NCBI RefSeq assembly: GCF_022965805.1
Contig: NC_133104.1
Location: 42,204,682-42,268,681, forward strand
Source of the DNA: Primulina eburnea
Taxonomy: Eukaryota > Streptophyta > Magnoliopsida > Lamiales > Gesneriaceae
Direction: 5' to 3'
Length of the DNA stretch: 64,000 bases
The notes under the pieces were generated by a model. It searched no databases. It worked only from the letters and a program-made list of their open reading frames with translations, and was not told the DNA's origin. Within the stretch, counting starts at the first letter, position 1. Each line of letters begins with the position of its first letter. A program made the translations under genes and the position numbers. Below, piece after piece: positions 42,099-52,892 of this stretch.

Positions 42099-44215
42099 TT
42101 GATTGCTTTATTGGTTTTGAGTGAACTTATGTCTGGTGTGATTGGAGGAAATTGCGATGTTTCCCTTCGCCAACCATGGTCTTTATTGAACTTTGTGGCC
42201 TATTTTTTCCAACCTTTTCTTTTCTTTGCGGATGATATGGTGCTATTTGCGGAGGCTTCAAATGAACAGATACAAGTTATTCTTGAATGCATGAATAAGT
42301 TCTGCATAGGATCAGGACAAAGGATAAACCGTCAGAAATCACAAATCTACGTTTCTAAAAATGTCGATATCACTTTGGCAAATTCTATATCAACTTTTGC
42401 TGGTATTCCTCTAACAAATGACTTGGGCAGGTATCTTGGTGTTCCATCGATTCATGAAAGAGTGAAAGGAAGCCTTTTCAAGCAAGTTTTGGAAAAACTA
42501 AAGGCGAGATTAGAGGGCTGAAAACAAAATACCTAAGCCTAGCAGGGAGACAAGTTCTTATACAATCAATGCTAAATTATATTTCAGTCTTCACTATGCA
42601 AACATGCTAAACTTCTGATGATTTTCTCTAATCCCGAACAAATGAATTTAGCATTCATGACTAAGCTGGGCTAGAGACTTTTAGAGGAAAAAGACAGCCT
42701 TTGGACAAAAGTTTTGAAAGGTAAATATATGCGCAATGTAAATACTCCGGACAATATCATAGCAAAACATGGCGCATCAAATGCCTGGCAAGGGATATCC
42801 AAAATTAGTACAGTGCTGGATAACAGTAGAAAAATGGCTGCTAGAAATGGGAAGTCTACTTGTTTCTGGACGGATAGATGGCTAATTGAGGAACCTTTGC
42901 AAAATGTATTGCTCAAGAACATTACAGAAATGGATCAGACCAAGAAAATAAATGCTTATTGGATAAGTGGTGAAGGGTGGGACTGGAGAGCAATAGAAGG
43001 ACTCTTGCCAATTGATGTCCAAAACAAATTGGCGGCTTACATCCTTTTGGACGATGATAATGCTGAGGACATTAGCTGCTGGGGAAGAACTAGTAATGGC
43101 TTATTCACAGTAAAGTCAGCTTATGAGATGGTTAATGATTCCGTTGACAACAGACAAGAAAACAAGTGGAAAACCATATGGAACCTTCAGGTCCCAAACC
43201 AAGTTAGAGCTTTTGTATGGCTAGTTGTTCTCAGAAAGATCATGAGCAATGAAGAACGAGTCAAACGAGGATTTACTACAGAGGGTCACTGCCCTTTATG
43301 TACAGAGGAAATTGAAGATGTAGACCACATTTTCAGAAAATGCAAAGAGGCAAAAGGGATTTGGAGAGAGCTACTTGCCGAAAGCAAGAGTAAAGATAAT
43401 TTAAGACTCCCTTTTGATGATTGGATGTGGTCGAACCTAGCTAAAGCCACATAGAAAGATACTGATTTCAACTGGAACAGTATGTTCGCAATTGCAATTT
43501 GGTGGATTTGGAAATGGAGGAATGAATATGTGTTTAAGGATAAGAAGATGGATGTCAAGATGAAGGCAAAGTGGATAAAGGACCAGTATCTGGAAGTTCA
43601 AGCAGCCTTTTTAACAAAAAGAGTTATACCTCATAACAGAATTGCATATGAATATCGAAGAATCAGGTGGATACCTCCACCAAATGATTGGTGTGCTTTA
43701 AATGTTGATGGAAGTGTCAAATTTCAGGGTAAACAAGCAGGTGGAAGTGGTATCTTAAGGAAGTCAAACGAGGAATGGATTACGAGATTCATTTACAATA
43801 TAAACATATGTACTATTGAGGAAGCAGAATTATGGGCAATATATAAAGGATTGGAACTAACTTGGAAGCTGGGATATAAAAAAGTAGAGCTTGGAATAGA
43901 CTCAGAGGTTGCTTGTAAAGTGGCTACATGGAGAAGGGATGCCATGCTCTTCACTGTATAATTTGATCTTCAAATGTAAAAATCTACTAAATAGGGAGTG
44001 GGAAGTCAAAGCATTGCATATCTACAGAGAACAAAACAGAGCAGCAGATTACTTGGCTTCGACATCACTCAATTATGACAGAGGTTGGAAAGAAATTGAA
44101 GTCCCTTCGAGAAGATTGAAATAGATAATAGAAGAAGATAAGCTCGGTGTGAGTGTGGGTAGGAGAGTGCCAATTAGTTACGCACTTTCTTTTGGGTGTC
44201 CCCCTCCCCTTTGAT

Positions 44216-44218
<3 letters not shown>
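42099..44218 (+). pseudogene. 5'-truncated, decayed LINE (RT, zf-RVT, RNase H)
   Basis: The order of domains is that of a plant L1-type non-LTR element. The reverse-transcriptase C-terminal half has the catalytic FADD motif (42099-42521), followed by the region YLSLAGRQVLIQSML in a shifted frame, a zf-RVT domain (42714-43454, with HCPLC...DHIFRKC), and an RNase H domain (43482-44124; NVDGSVK, AELWAI and LGIDSE motifs). At least four breaks are seen: a frameshift at about 42519, a TAG at 42672-42674, a TAG at 43452-43454, and a frameshift at about 43950. The 5' half of the ORF2 region is absent. The element ends in a C/T-rich segment and a (TA)n tail, consistent with LINE 3' ends. Not functional. 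Confidence 0.9.

Positions 44219-44264
<46 letters not shown>
44219..44264. repeat. (TA)n tail at the LINE 3' end
   Basis: Alternating AT run directly after GATAAAATATAT. It may be the expanded A/T-rich tail of the LINE insertion. Confidence 0.85.
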
Positions 44265-44267
<3 letters not shown>

Positions 44268-44686
44268 GGTTTACTTTATGTTATTTCTTTGTTTCACAAA
44301 TAATTTTATATTTTATATTTTGAGCATTCCGACTTAAATTTTTGGAAGAAATTAATTCGCATTCACGTGATTACACATTTAAATCTCACCATATATGCAT
44401 AATATATTCTAACAAATTTCATAGAATGATTGTTTAATAACTAATATAAATTTTAATGTTTAGTAATTAATAAAAAAATTATTTTTAAAAAATGACTCGA
44501 TCACGTGAAATGCACGTGGATCCAGTTTCCCGGTAAAACACCGCCACCTGGCTACGGCATGGCAACAGGTGTTCGTGTATTGGTTTCGTCAGCAGTATCA
44601 TCGTCCCTCCATTTCATTCCGAAATCAAGCTCGCAGAATTTCTCCACCTTTCGAATTCCAACAACTCAATCCCCTATTCTTAATCT
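44265..44686. other. Choline kinase promoter and leader
   Basis: AT-rich upstream part, then a more GC-rich 5' leader from about 44500. An ATG-initiated frame at 44505-44753 overlaps the true start out of frame and could be an upstream ORF; there is no support for it as a gene. Confidence 0.4.
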
Positions 44687-45913
44687 ATGGGATCCTCGGA
44701 TATGTCAACCAATTGCGAAACCAAAGAGAATCGGATTCCGGATGAGGCGATGACGATATTGAAATCGATGGCGGCGCAATGGGACGACATAACCGACGTG
44801 AACGCGCTTCAAGTGATTCCGCTCAAGGGTGCTATGACTAACGAGGTGTACCAGATCAAATGGCTTACCAATTCAACGCATGAATTGCATCCGAGATCCA
44901 GGAAAGTGCTGGTAAGAATTTACGGTGAAGGCGTGGACATATTTTTCGATCGCCAGAATGAGATCCGCACGTTTGAGTTCATTTCCAGGAAAGGACAGGG
45001 CCCTCTCTTGCTTGGACGCTTCTCTACTGGACGCATCGAAGAGTTCATTCGCGCTCGGGTAAGCTTCATTAGGTTTGCTACCGCGGTTGTCTGTTATGCA
45101 TGTGATTGTAGCATTTCACACACGTTTATGTTTCCCGCAAGTTCAGTGCGTTAACACGTCCATGCATATGCTCATACTCGAAACGATACACCTACAAATT
45201 AGGTTTATCCAACAAAGGCTATCCAAAATGAATATTTGACATTTCAAACATTTGACCTTATGTCGATTCTCCCAAAAGCTCGGGCTCGTAGGAGCCATCA
45301 CAATGGCATCGACTCATGAGTCATGAAGTTATTTCAAGGAAATCCAACCATTATGTGTAGAATCATGATATCTTTGTCTTTTCAAGTTAGTTGTTTGGCT
45401 TGTTATGTAGGCAGTCTTTTGTAGTTGGTACATGGGAGCGAAGGTGTCTTCAAGAAATGTATTCGTCCTGGATAGTGGGTTCTCAAGAACTGAAGAAAAA
45501 AAGTACACGATGAGAGCTCAGTTATGGCAACTCAAGAATCTTGTCTGTGCTATCAGTTCATAGACCAGAGCCTAGTTAGTGCGTAGCTCATGCAACTTGC
45601 TAATTTGACATTAGCTTATTATCATTTTTATTTACTGAGAACAGTTTGTGCCAAAACTCTAGTCTTGGCACCGTGGTGGGCTTTGTTAAGAAAAATACCG
45701 AATTATCTGATGTTATTTTCCTTTGGTTGTCTCATCGTAGACACTTACAGCATCTGATCTGCGTGATCCTGAGATATCTGCTCTCATAGCTGCTAAAATG
45801 AAGGAGTTTCACAGTCTAGATATGCCTGGGTCCAAGAGCATTGTCCTCTGGGATAGATTGATGTATGCTTGTCTCCTCTTTTGCAGTTGATTCAAAAGAT
45901 TGATGTCTCTGGG

Positions 45914-45973
<60 letters not shown>

Positions 45974-47242
45974 ATGATTCTTACGCTGGAGTTCATCCCT
46001 TTTATGGTTCAGTAACTGGCTTAAAGATGCCAAACGTTTGTCTTCGCCACAAGAAGCTGAGGCCTTTCAGTTAAGTGTCATGGAAGATGAAATATCTGTA
46101 CTGGAGAAAAGTTTAACAACAGCTCATCAGCTCGTAGGATTCTGCCACAACGACTTGCAATATGGTAACATAATGATGGATGAAGAAACCAAATTAATTA
46201 CCATAATTGTGAGTACCGCAATGCTCTGCTAACTTTATCTATGAATACAAAACACAAAAATCATTTTTGTTAAATTTGAATTTAAGAAATTAAATCTCTT
46301 GTACACTCTTCCAAATGCATCAGCTGAAATTGTTTGATTCAGGCAGACTCTCAATTCTAGTGTTGCAAATTTCCTTGGACTACTAGCTTTCTAATGCAAA
46401 ATCTTAAGGCAAAATAAAAAGCCAACTTAGTTTTTGTTTGATAGTAATGCGTTGATATTGTTTCATATATCTATTGCCTTTTGATCTGTGTTACTGAGCC
46501 GATCATGGACTGTAGGATTACGAATATGCAAGTTACAACCCTATAGCCTTCGATCTTGCGAATCATTTCTGTAGAGATGGCCGCTGACTACCATACAGAA
46601 ACTCCTCATATTATGGACTACAGTAAATATCCAGGTGATTTTCCACTTTTATTCCTCCAGCAATATTATATATAATGGATATGCAAAAATACTCGCGTGA
46701 AAGTTAATATCTTCACTGTGTAGCCAGGTTTAAAAGAGCGTCAAACATTCTTGCATATATATCTGAGTTGCTCAGGTACTGTTTTGACTGAAAAGTTTAT
46801 CAGCATGATTTTTATTTTTGACGTGAATCTTTGATAAACAAAGCATAATACGTACTATGAATTTCCTTTGAACCATCAGAGTTTTGTGCAGGCAGTCAAC
46901 CTAGTAACTTTGAGGTTGAGCAATTGGTAGAGCAAGTGGAGAAGTATACTCTTGCAAGCCATCTCCTCTGGGGCTTATGGGGCATAATATCGGTATTTGC
47001 TATATAAACCTCTTTGATCTTCCGGGATTTGAATGTTCCAGTGAATCAATGTCTATCAATGCACTGTCTGCGTTGGAATGCTGGTTTTGTAACAGTCTAA
47101 AATTAAATCCCTCAAGTTTCTCATAATCTTTTTAAACTTGTATCAGGAACATGTTAACAAAATAGATTTTGACTATATGGAGTACGCACGACAAAGGTTT
47201 CAGCAGTACTGGAGCAAGAAATCTGAAGCACTGAAATGTTGA
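44687..47242 (+). CDS. CK: Choline/ethanolamine kinase with a 1-base frameshift in exon 4
   Basis: Seven exons: 44687-45058, 45741-45862, 46013-46208, 46516-46634, 46728-46775, 46892-46992, 47147-47242. The N-lobe has [14 protein letters not shown]. Brenner's motif HNDLQYGNI spans 210-218 and the DYEYASYNP metal/substrate motif starts at 231. The enzyme phosphorylates choline in the cytosol, the first step of the CDP-choline route to phosphatidylcholine. In exon 4, after ...ANHFC, an extra A (46573) puts a TGA at 46582-46584, ending the protein at about 253 residues. Without that base the frame continues through all remaining exons to 350 residues, with every splice junction in phase. So the copy is a recent pseudogene, a null allele or a sequence error. 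Confidence 0.9.
45917..45973. repeat. Compound (AC)n(AT)n microsatellite in choline kinase intron 2
   Basis: About 16 AC units followed by about 12 AT units, close to the exon 3 acceptor at 46011-46012. Confidence 0.95.
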
Positions 47243-49487
47243 AGTTCTAAAACAGATACAAAATGTTGTTGATAATACTGCTTTGTTTTTTTTTTATTTC
47301 TCTGTTTTAATATTTTTTTATTTACTATGTTTCTTATATTTTTTAATCAAATCCCACTGTAGCACTTATGATGTATGAATAAACAGCAAGTTTTATTAGA
47401 GCAATACCATAACCCCTGTTCATATGGTCAAAACCATCTGTAGTACCTGGTGTGACTCGAATGTAACAACATTGGATAATTGTTGACCACTTTCCTCAGT
47501 TTATTTTTTTTATAAATCCTTGTTTGAATTACTTTTCTTGCTAAAATAATGTTCCGAGTTTGTGTGCTTTATTTGAAAGTTTTGCTCCAATCGAAGAACT
47601 ACTTATAACTTTATGGGTATTAAATTGAAGCATGTGCAATGGGGGTCGAGGGATGATATTATCGACCATTGTCATTTTTTTGTATCAGCATTTAGCAGTT
47701 AATAGTTGATATTGAAATTGCAAGAAATTAAATTTGGTCCCATTTCCGTCATTTTCAGAGGTGAGAGGTGTGATATATTATTAAAATAGTAGGTCTTTTA
47801 GGAGACGAATCAACCAGTGTTGTATAAGTGTTGTATCAATATGAAAAGAATGAATTTGTTATTTAATATGGACAAGTGTGTGAGACTATTAACACCTTGA
47901 GTTATTTGTAATGGGCTTTCTTATTCATTTCAATCAAAATCTTTTAAAAATCTCCCTATAAGATATTTGTTTTGGCAACATGATTAAGGATTGATACTAG
48001 CGTTCCTGTACGTGCACATGTTGAGAGATGCCACCGCGAGTGATTCAGGTTTCTCCAAATTGCATTCTACGTAGAAAAACTATAGACAACTGTCAGTAGG
48101 CAATAGAAACCTGTTTCGAGCCATGTTCTTTCTTGGATTTTTTTTACTACTTCCTCTCTCCTATATGCATCCTCGATCTTTCTTGAGAATGAAATTTTTT
48201 GGGGAGGTAGATCTTTCCTTACATGTACTTCAGATAGCACATTAATATTGTTAAATGATAAATTTTTGTTTCAAGGTTTTTTGAAGCTAGGGAATGATAA
48301 TATTTGATAAGAAAAATAGGTTGAAATAGTATTTCACCATATAGGATAAACTTTTGAAATATTTTCTTTTTCATGTAGCTCATATGCCAAATCATAACAT
48401 TCTGAGTAGTTGTAGATTTTCACGGGAAAATAGGAAGGAGAAAAAAAACAATCTGAAAAAAATAAACATATAGAACTAATATTGAAATTTGATTATATAA
48501 TATAACAAACTAAAATTGCGGAAAAACAAACATTAAAAAACAATTTTTCCTTTATGTAATTGATTTAGTTAATTTTAAATAATTTATTTATTTACTAATA
48601 TTTGATATTATCACCATGTTTTTGTGCTACACATGCACTTTAGAAGGCAGGCAAGAGGAATTAATGACAATGGAAGTTGAGTCGAAACATAGGGAAAGTT
48701 ACGACTTCGTTTTCCTCGAAAGTGATTACTGGCCGTTAACCTGTTGACTAACCTATTGTTTGAACAAATTTGGTGTCCGATTCATTCAATTTTATTTCTT
48801 AAATAAGTCCGAAAGTGCTAGTCTCCCAATCACAGACATGAAACCTATTTCCCAAGTAATTAAATATATAACTGAAAAGTTAATTGCGTTACAAACAGAA
48901 ACATGGTTTCCCATTCAACAACCGATACGTACATACATACAAGCAATACTTTCTACACGAAATTGGTGTCACAAAAGAAATTCATTCTTCGTATTTGATT
49001 TAACATTAAAGGCGTAGAAGTACTGGAGGAAGATCCGAATACAGGCTCTGCTCTCTCTATATATATATATGCTGGATTTTTTGTTGTTTTTGAATTGGAC
49101 AAAGATAGGATCCATTGATGTATATGTATATGTAAAGAATACGTAAATTATGGTGGTGAGGTGAAACACGTGAATTATGGGACGTCGAGCTTTGGCGAGT
49201 GGCCCACCAACTTTGGAACCGTGTAGTAACGTCAATTTTTTTTTTTTATATATCATGCACATAATTTTATTTTAATAAATTGCAACCGAGAAATTTCACC
49301 CGAGATTTCCAGCGACTGAGTGTATGAACTACGTACTTGGAAGATTATGGGGTTTGATTATGACCTTAAATATTGAATTGACGCGGCTAAATTCTGAAGT
49401 ACTCCTATATAAAGCAACACTTCCTGGCCTTTGGAAGAAAACAAACAAATTCCATATCTTTAACTGTAAGATCAAAATCTGTAAGCC
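47243..49487. other. Interval between choline kinase and P450
   Basis: Choline kinase 3' UTR, then AT-rich DNA without recognisable genes. A GCGTTCCTGTACGTGCAC patch at about 48001 is similar to palindromic patches elsewhere in the window. The P450 promoter occupies the right end. Confidence 0.5.
49406..49413 (+). promoter_or_regulatory. TATA box of the P450 gene
   Basis: TATATAAA, 82 bases upstream of the ATG at 49488, in the context CTCCTATATAAAGCAACAC. Confidence 0.65.
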
Positions 49488-51122
49488 ATGGAAGTTTTGG
49501 CCCTTGTTCTTTCCCTAGTTCTCATTGCTTTTACTGTTGCTCTAACCTTTAAGTTCAAGCGAAGCGGTACACGAAACCAGCTTCCACCGGGCAGCTTTGG
49601 GTGGCCGATCATTGGAGAAACTATCGAGTTCTTGTTTGGAAAGCCGGAGAAGTTCGTCGCAGACAGGATGAGGAAGTACTCGCCTGACATTTTCAAGACC
49701 AAGATTCTTGGAGAGAACACTGCAGTCATTTGTGGCCCGAACGGCCACAAATTCATCTTCTCCAACGAGCAGAAGTACTTCACCATATTCCGGCCCCATC
49801 CCATGCAGCACCTTTTCCGCTCATACCGATACAACGCAGCAGCCGCCCCACCAACGCCTCCACAAATCCAACGCTCCGAAGAAATGAGAACGGTGCGTCA
49901 ACAAGGATTCTTAAAACCTGAAACCCTGAAACGATACTTACCGAAAATGGATTCCATCACACATCAGCTATTGCAAGACCACTGGGCAGGGAAACATTTA
50001 GTGCTCGCTCACCCTGCTGCTAAGATCATTACTTTGACTCTTGCTTCTCACTTTTTTCTTGGCATTAATAATCCAGCTCGTATTTCGCGGCTCGTGAAAC
50101 ACTTTGATAAGGTCGCCTCCGGTTTACACTCCATCATGCTTAATTTTCCTGGAACCACTTTTTTTCGCGCACAAAATGCTGCAGATGCAATTAGGAAGGG
50201 GCTGCTAAGCGTTATTAAGGAGAAGAAACGAGCCATGGCATCTGGATCGCCTATGCAGGATATTTTGTCGCATTTGATCGTTGCTACGAACCCGAGTGGC
50301 AAATCCATGGCGGAGGCTGAGATTGCGGACAGAATCATGGGTTTGTTAACTGCTGGATATAGTACGGTTGCCACAGCTATAACTTTCTTTATGAAGTATG
50401 TTGGCCTAAATCGGAAAATTTATATGAAAATCCGAGCAGGTAACTAACAAGTAACAACACCCTCTAAAACTATATATCCTCTAGTTTTCTTTTCTATTCT
50501 GTGTGCCTTACGATCAAGGTCTGTATTTACGCAGAACAAATGGAGATTGCGGCATCCAAGAAGCCTGGGGAACTATTAGAATGGGAAGACGTTCACAAAA
50601 TGAAGTACACCTGGAACGTGGTTTGTGAAACCATGAGACTAGTTCCCCCTCTCCAAGGGACTTTCAGAGAAGTTCTGGCAGAATTCACCTATGCTGGATA
50701 CACAGTTCCAAAAGGTTGGAAGGTATGATCGATCACAAGTATCACTCTATTTATATATATATTATATATAGACACACACATACATGTTTTGACTGTAGAA
50801 TATGCATATGCACGTGCACATACAGGTTTATTGGACAGCGGCCACGACGAACATGAACCCAAAATATTTTCGGGATCCAGAAACGTTTGAGCCATCGAGA
50901 TATGATGAAGGTGAAGCGCCTCTGCCGTATAGTTATGTACCATTCGGAGGCGGGCCAAGAATGTGCCCCGGAAAAGAGTATGCTCGACTAGCAATATTGG
51001 CGTTTGTTCACAATGCTGTGAAGAATTATAAATGGGAAGTAGTTGATCCCAATGAGAAGGTCGTAGGTGATATGATGCCGGAGCCCCAAAATGGCCTGCC
51101 GATCCGCCTGCATCAGCAATAA
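49488..51122 (+). CDS. Cytochrome P450, CYP716-like (CYP85 clan)
   Basis: Three exons, 49488-50439, 50535-50722 and 50826-51122, encode 478 residues. An N-terminal anchor (about 1-22) precedes the hinge [15 protein letters not shown], typical of CYP716. The ExxR motif is ETMR, the PERF-type motif is FEPSRY, and the heme loop is [10 protein letters not shown]. In the I-helix, the usual acid-alcohol motif (A/GGxD/ETT/S) reads AGYST at 289-293, so the acidic residue is Ser. CYP716 enzymes oxidise triterpenes such as beta-amyrin at C-28; CYP85-clan relatives act on steroids and diterpenes. The substrate is not assigned. The divergent I-helix and C-helix region ([14 protein letters not shown]) suggest a lineage-specific subfamily. 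A possible poly(A) signal AATAAA lies at 51257. Confidence 0.9.
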
Positions 51123-52892
51123 GCCACCGTTACATGGAAATAGGAATACTCAAAGTTTGGTGTGCATTTTTTCCATCGATTATATTAATAGATTATGTTT
51201 ACTCTGTTGTAAATTTTATTTGCATCAGCATGCCTTGTGCAATTTATTAGAAGATAAATAAATATACAATTAAATAAATAAATACGTAATTAATTTATAT
51301 GTCTGAGATATTAAGTTTTAGAACTTTTGTTTAAAAAAAATTCGAACTTCAGTACAAGATTTTACGTAAAATTAAAGAACTAAAATTCCCGAACTATACA
51401 TTTGATGTTCATGCACGTCCAATACATTTACTGGTGTGCTGATCATCCATTGCGTGTATATAAAATATGTATTTCCATAGATAATGAATTTGGTTTCGTC
51501 ACATATATTTTACAAAGTCAATTTCACGTAACAATTGGTAATATGATATTTTCTAATTAAAAAAACAAATATTGTATCAAGCAAAAGTGACCCATCAACC
51601 AACCAATTAAACCAAAACAAGAAACTATGTGACCAAAAAATATGTTAAAAATCGATATTCGAAACTAATTCAACTCAAAAATTAGTTTAAGATAGAGAAT
51701 TATTCAATTTCACGTATGAAAATGAACAACCGGAACACGAAATTTACAAGGCATTATCGGGTGGCCAATAAGACAGTCCGACACATAACGACAAACTCAC
51801 ATTACCGATGGTTCATAGAACAGTCCAACAAATAACGGTAAATTTTGTCTCTGAACCACGTTAAGATTGAGACTTAGATATAAATAAATCCCAAAAACTA
51901 GTTCAAAAAGATAATATACAACTCTAGAGACTTGGCCGATGTGAGACATTTAGCAAAATACATCAAAAAACTTTGCCAGTGATGATTAGCAACAGCACAA
52001 CATGAAGCTGCACTGAAAAAAGACACAAAAACTACACGTCTACACGAACAATTTAAACTGCGACACAGTATTGTAAATTAGCAGTCTCATCCTCCATTTC
52101 CCAGAGCCCTTGATCAGTTAAAGAAAAGGGAAAGTTTCTCCGGAGTTTAACTCAACCCCGAGATCATCATCAGAAATTCCGAGAAGTTGCTTCATAAGTC
52201 ATAACCTATTTAGCACCTTCATCTTCATCCCCTTTTGCCATCGGATCTCGGCCCGTACACGGTTGTGGTAGACGTGAAGGCTTTTGTGTTTTCCTGGTGA
52301 TCGGTTGCTAGCATATATGTTTCTTGAAAAGATACGTTTGTTTCGTATCCAACACTACTGGCACACTATAATTTTCAAAGGTGCACGAATGGCCGTGTTC
52401 AATAAATTTATTTAGCCAATGTATTTATTTGTTGAAATTACAATTTAAATCATAATTTAGTCAATTTAAACACCCTGATTCCGTTTATCCATACCGTACT
52501 TCTTTAAACTTTGATACCAAAAAAAGTGGAAAAATATGCTCAAAAAAGGGTAATTTTAGTTCTATTCTTTAAATGAAAATAGTTGTAAGACCGTAAAGCC
52601 TGTGGACCTCTCAATAAACAGAGCATGCAAAATTCTTGGCATCTCCGACATAAGTAAATGACACTCATGAGTTATCATTCCACATTGGTCCCCTAAATTA
52701 GGACATAAAAGCCACGCATTTTTCAGAAACTATTGTTAAACAAATGCTACAAATTATATATAAAATGAATAAAAATAATGTTCAAGGAATAGCACAGAAT
52801 CCTTGCCTGAATCCCCAGTCCTAAACACAACCGACAAGACTGGGGAAAATTGGTAGACGAGCTATGAATGTGAACACAGCAGAGCTTACTAT
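51123..52892. other. Convergent interval between P450 and MUR4-like gene
   Basis: P450 3' UTR at the left and epimerase 3' UTR at the right. Between them is AT-rich DNA with a loose duplication (CAGTCC-ACA-ATAACG-AAA at about 51774 and 51821). No gene is seen. Confidence 0.5.
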
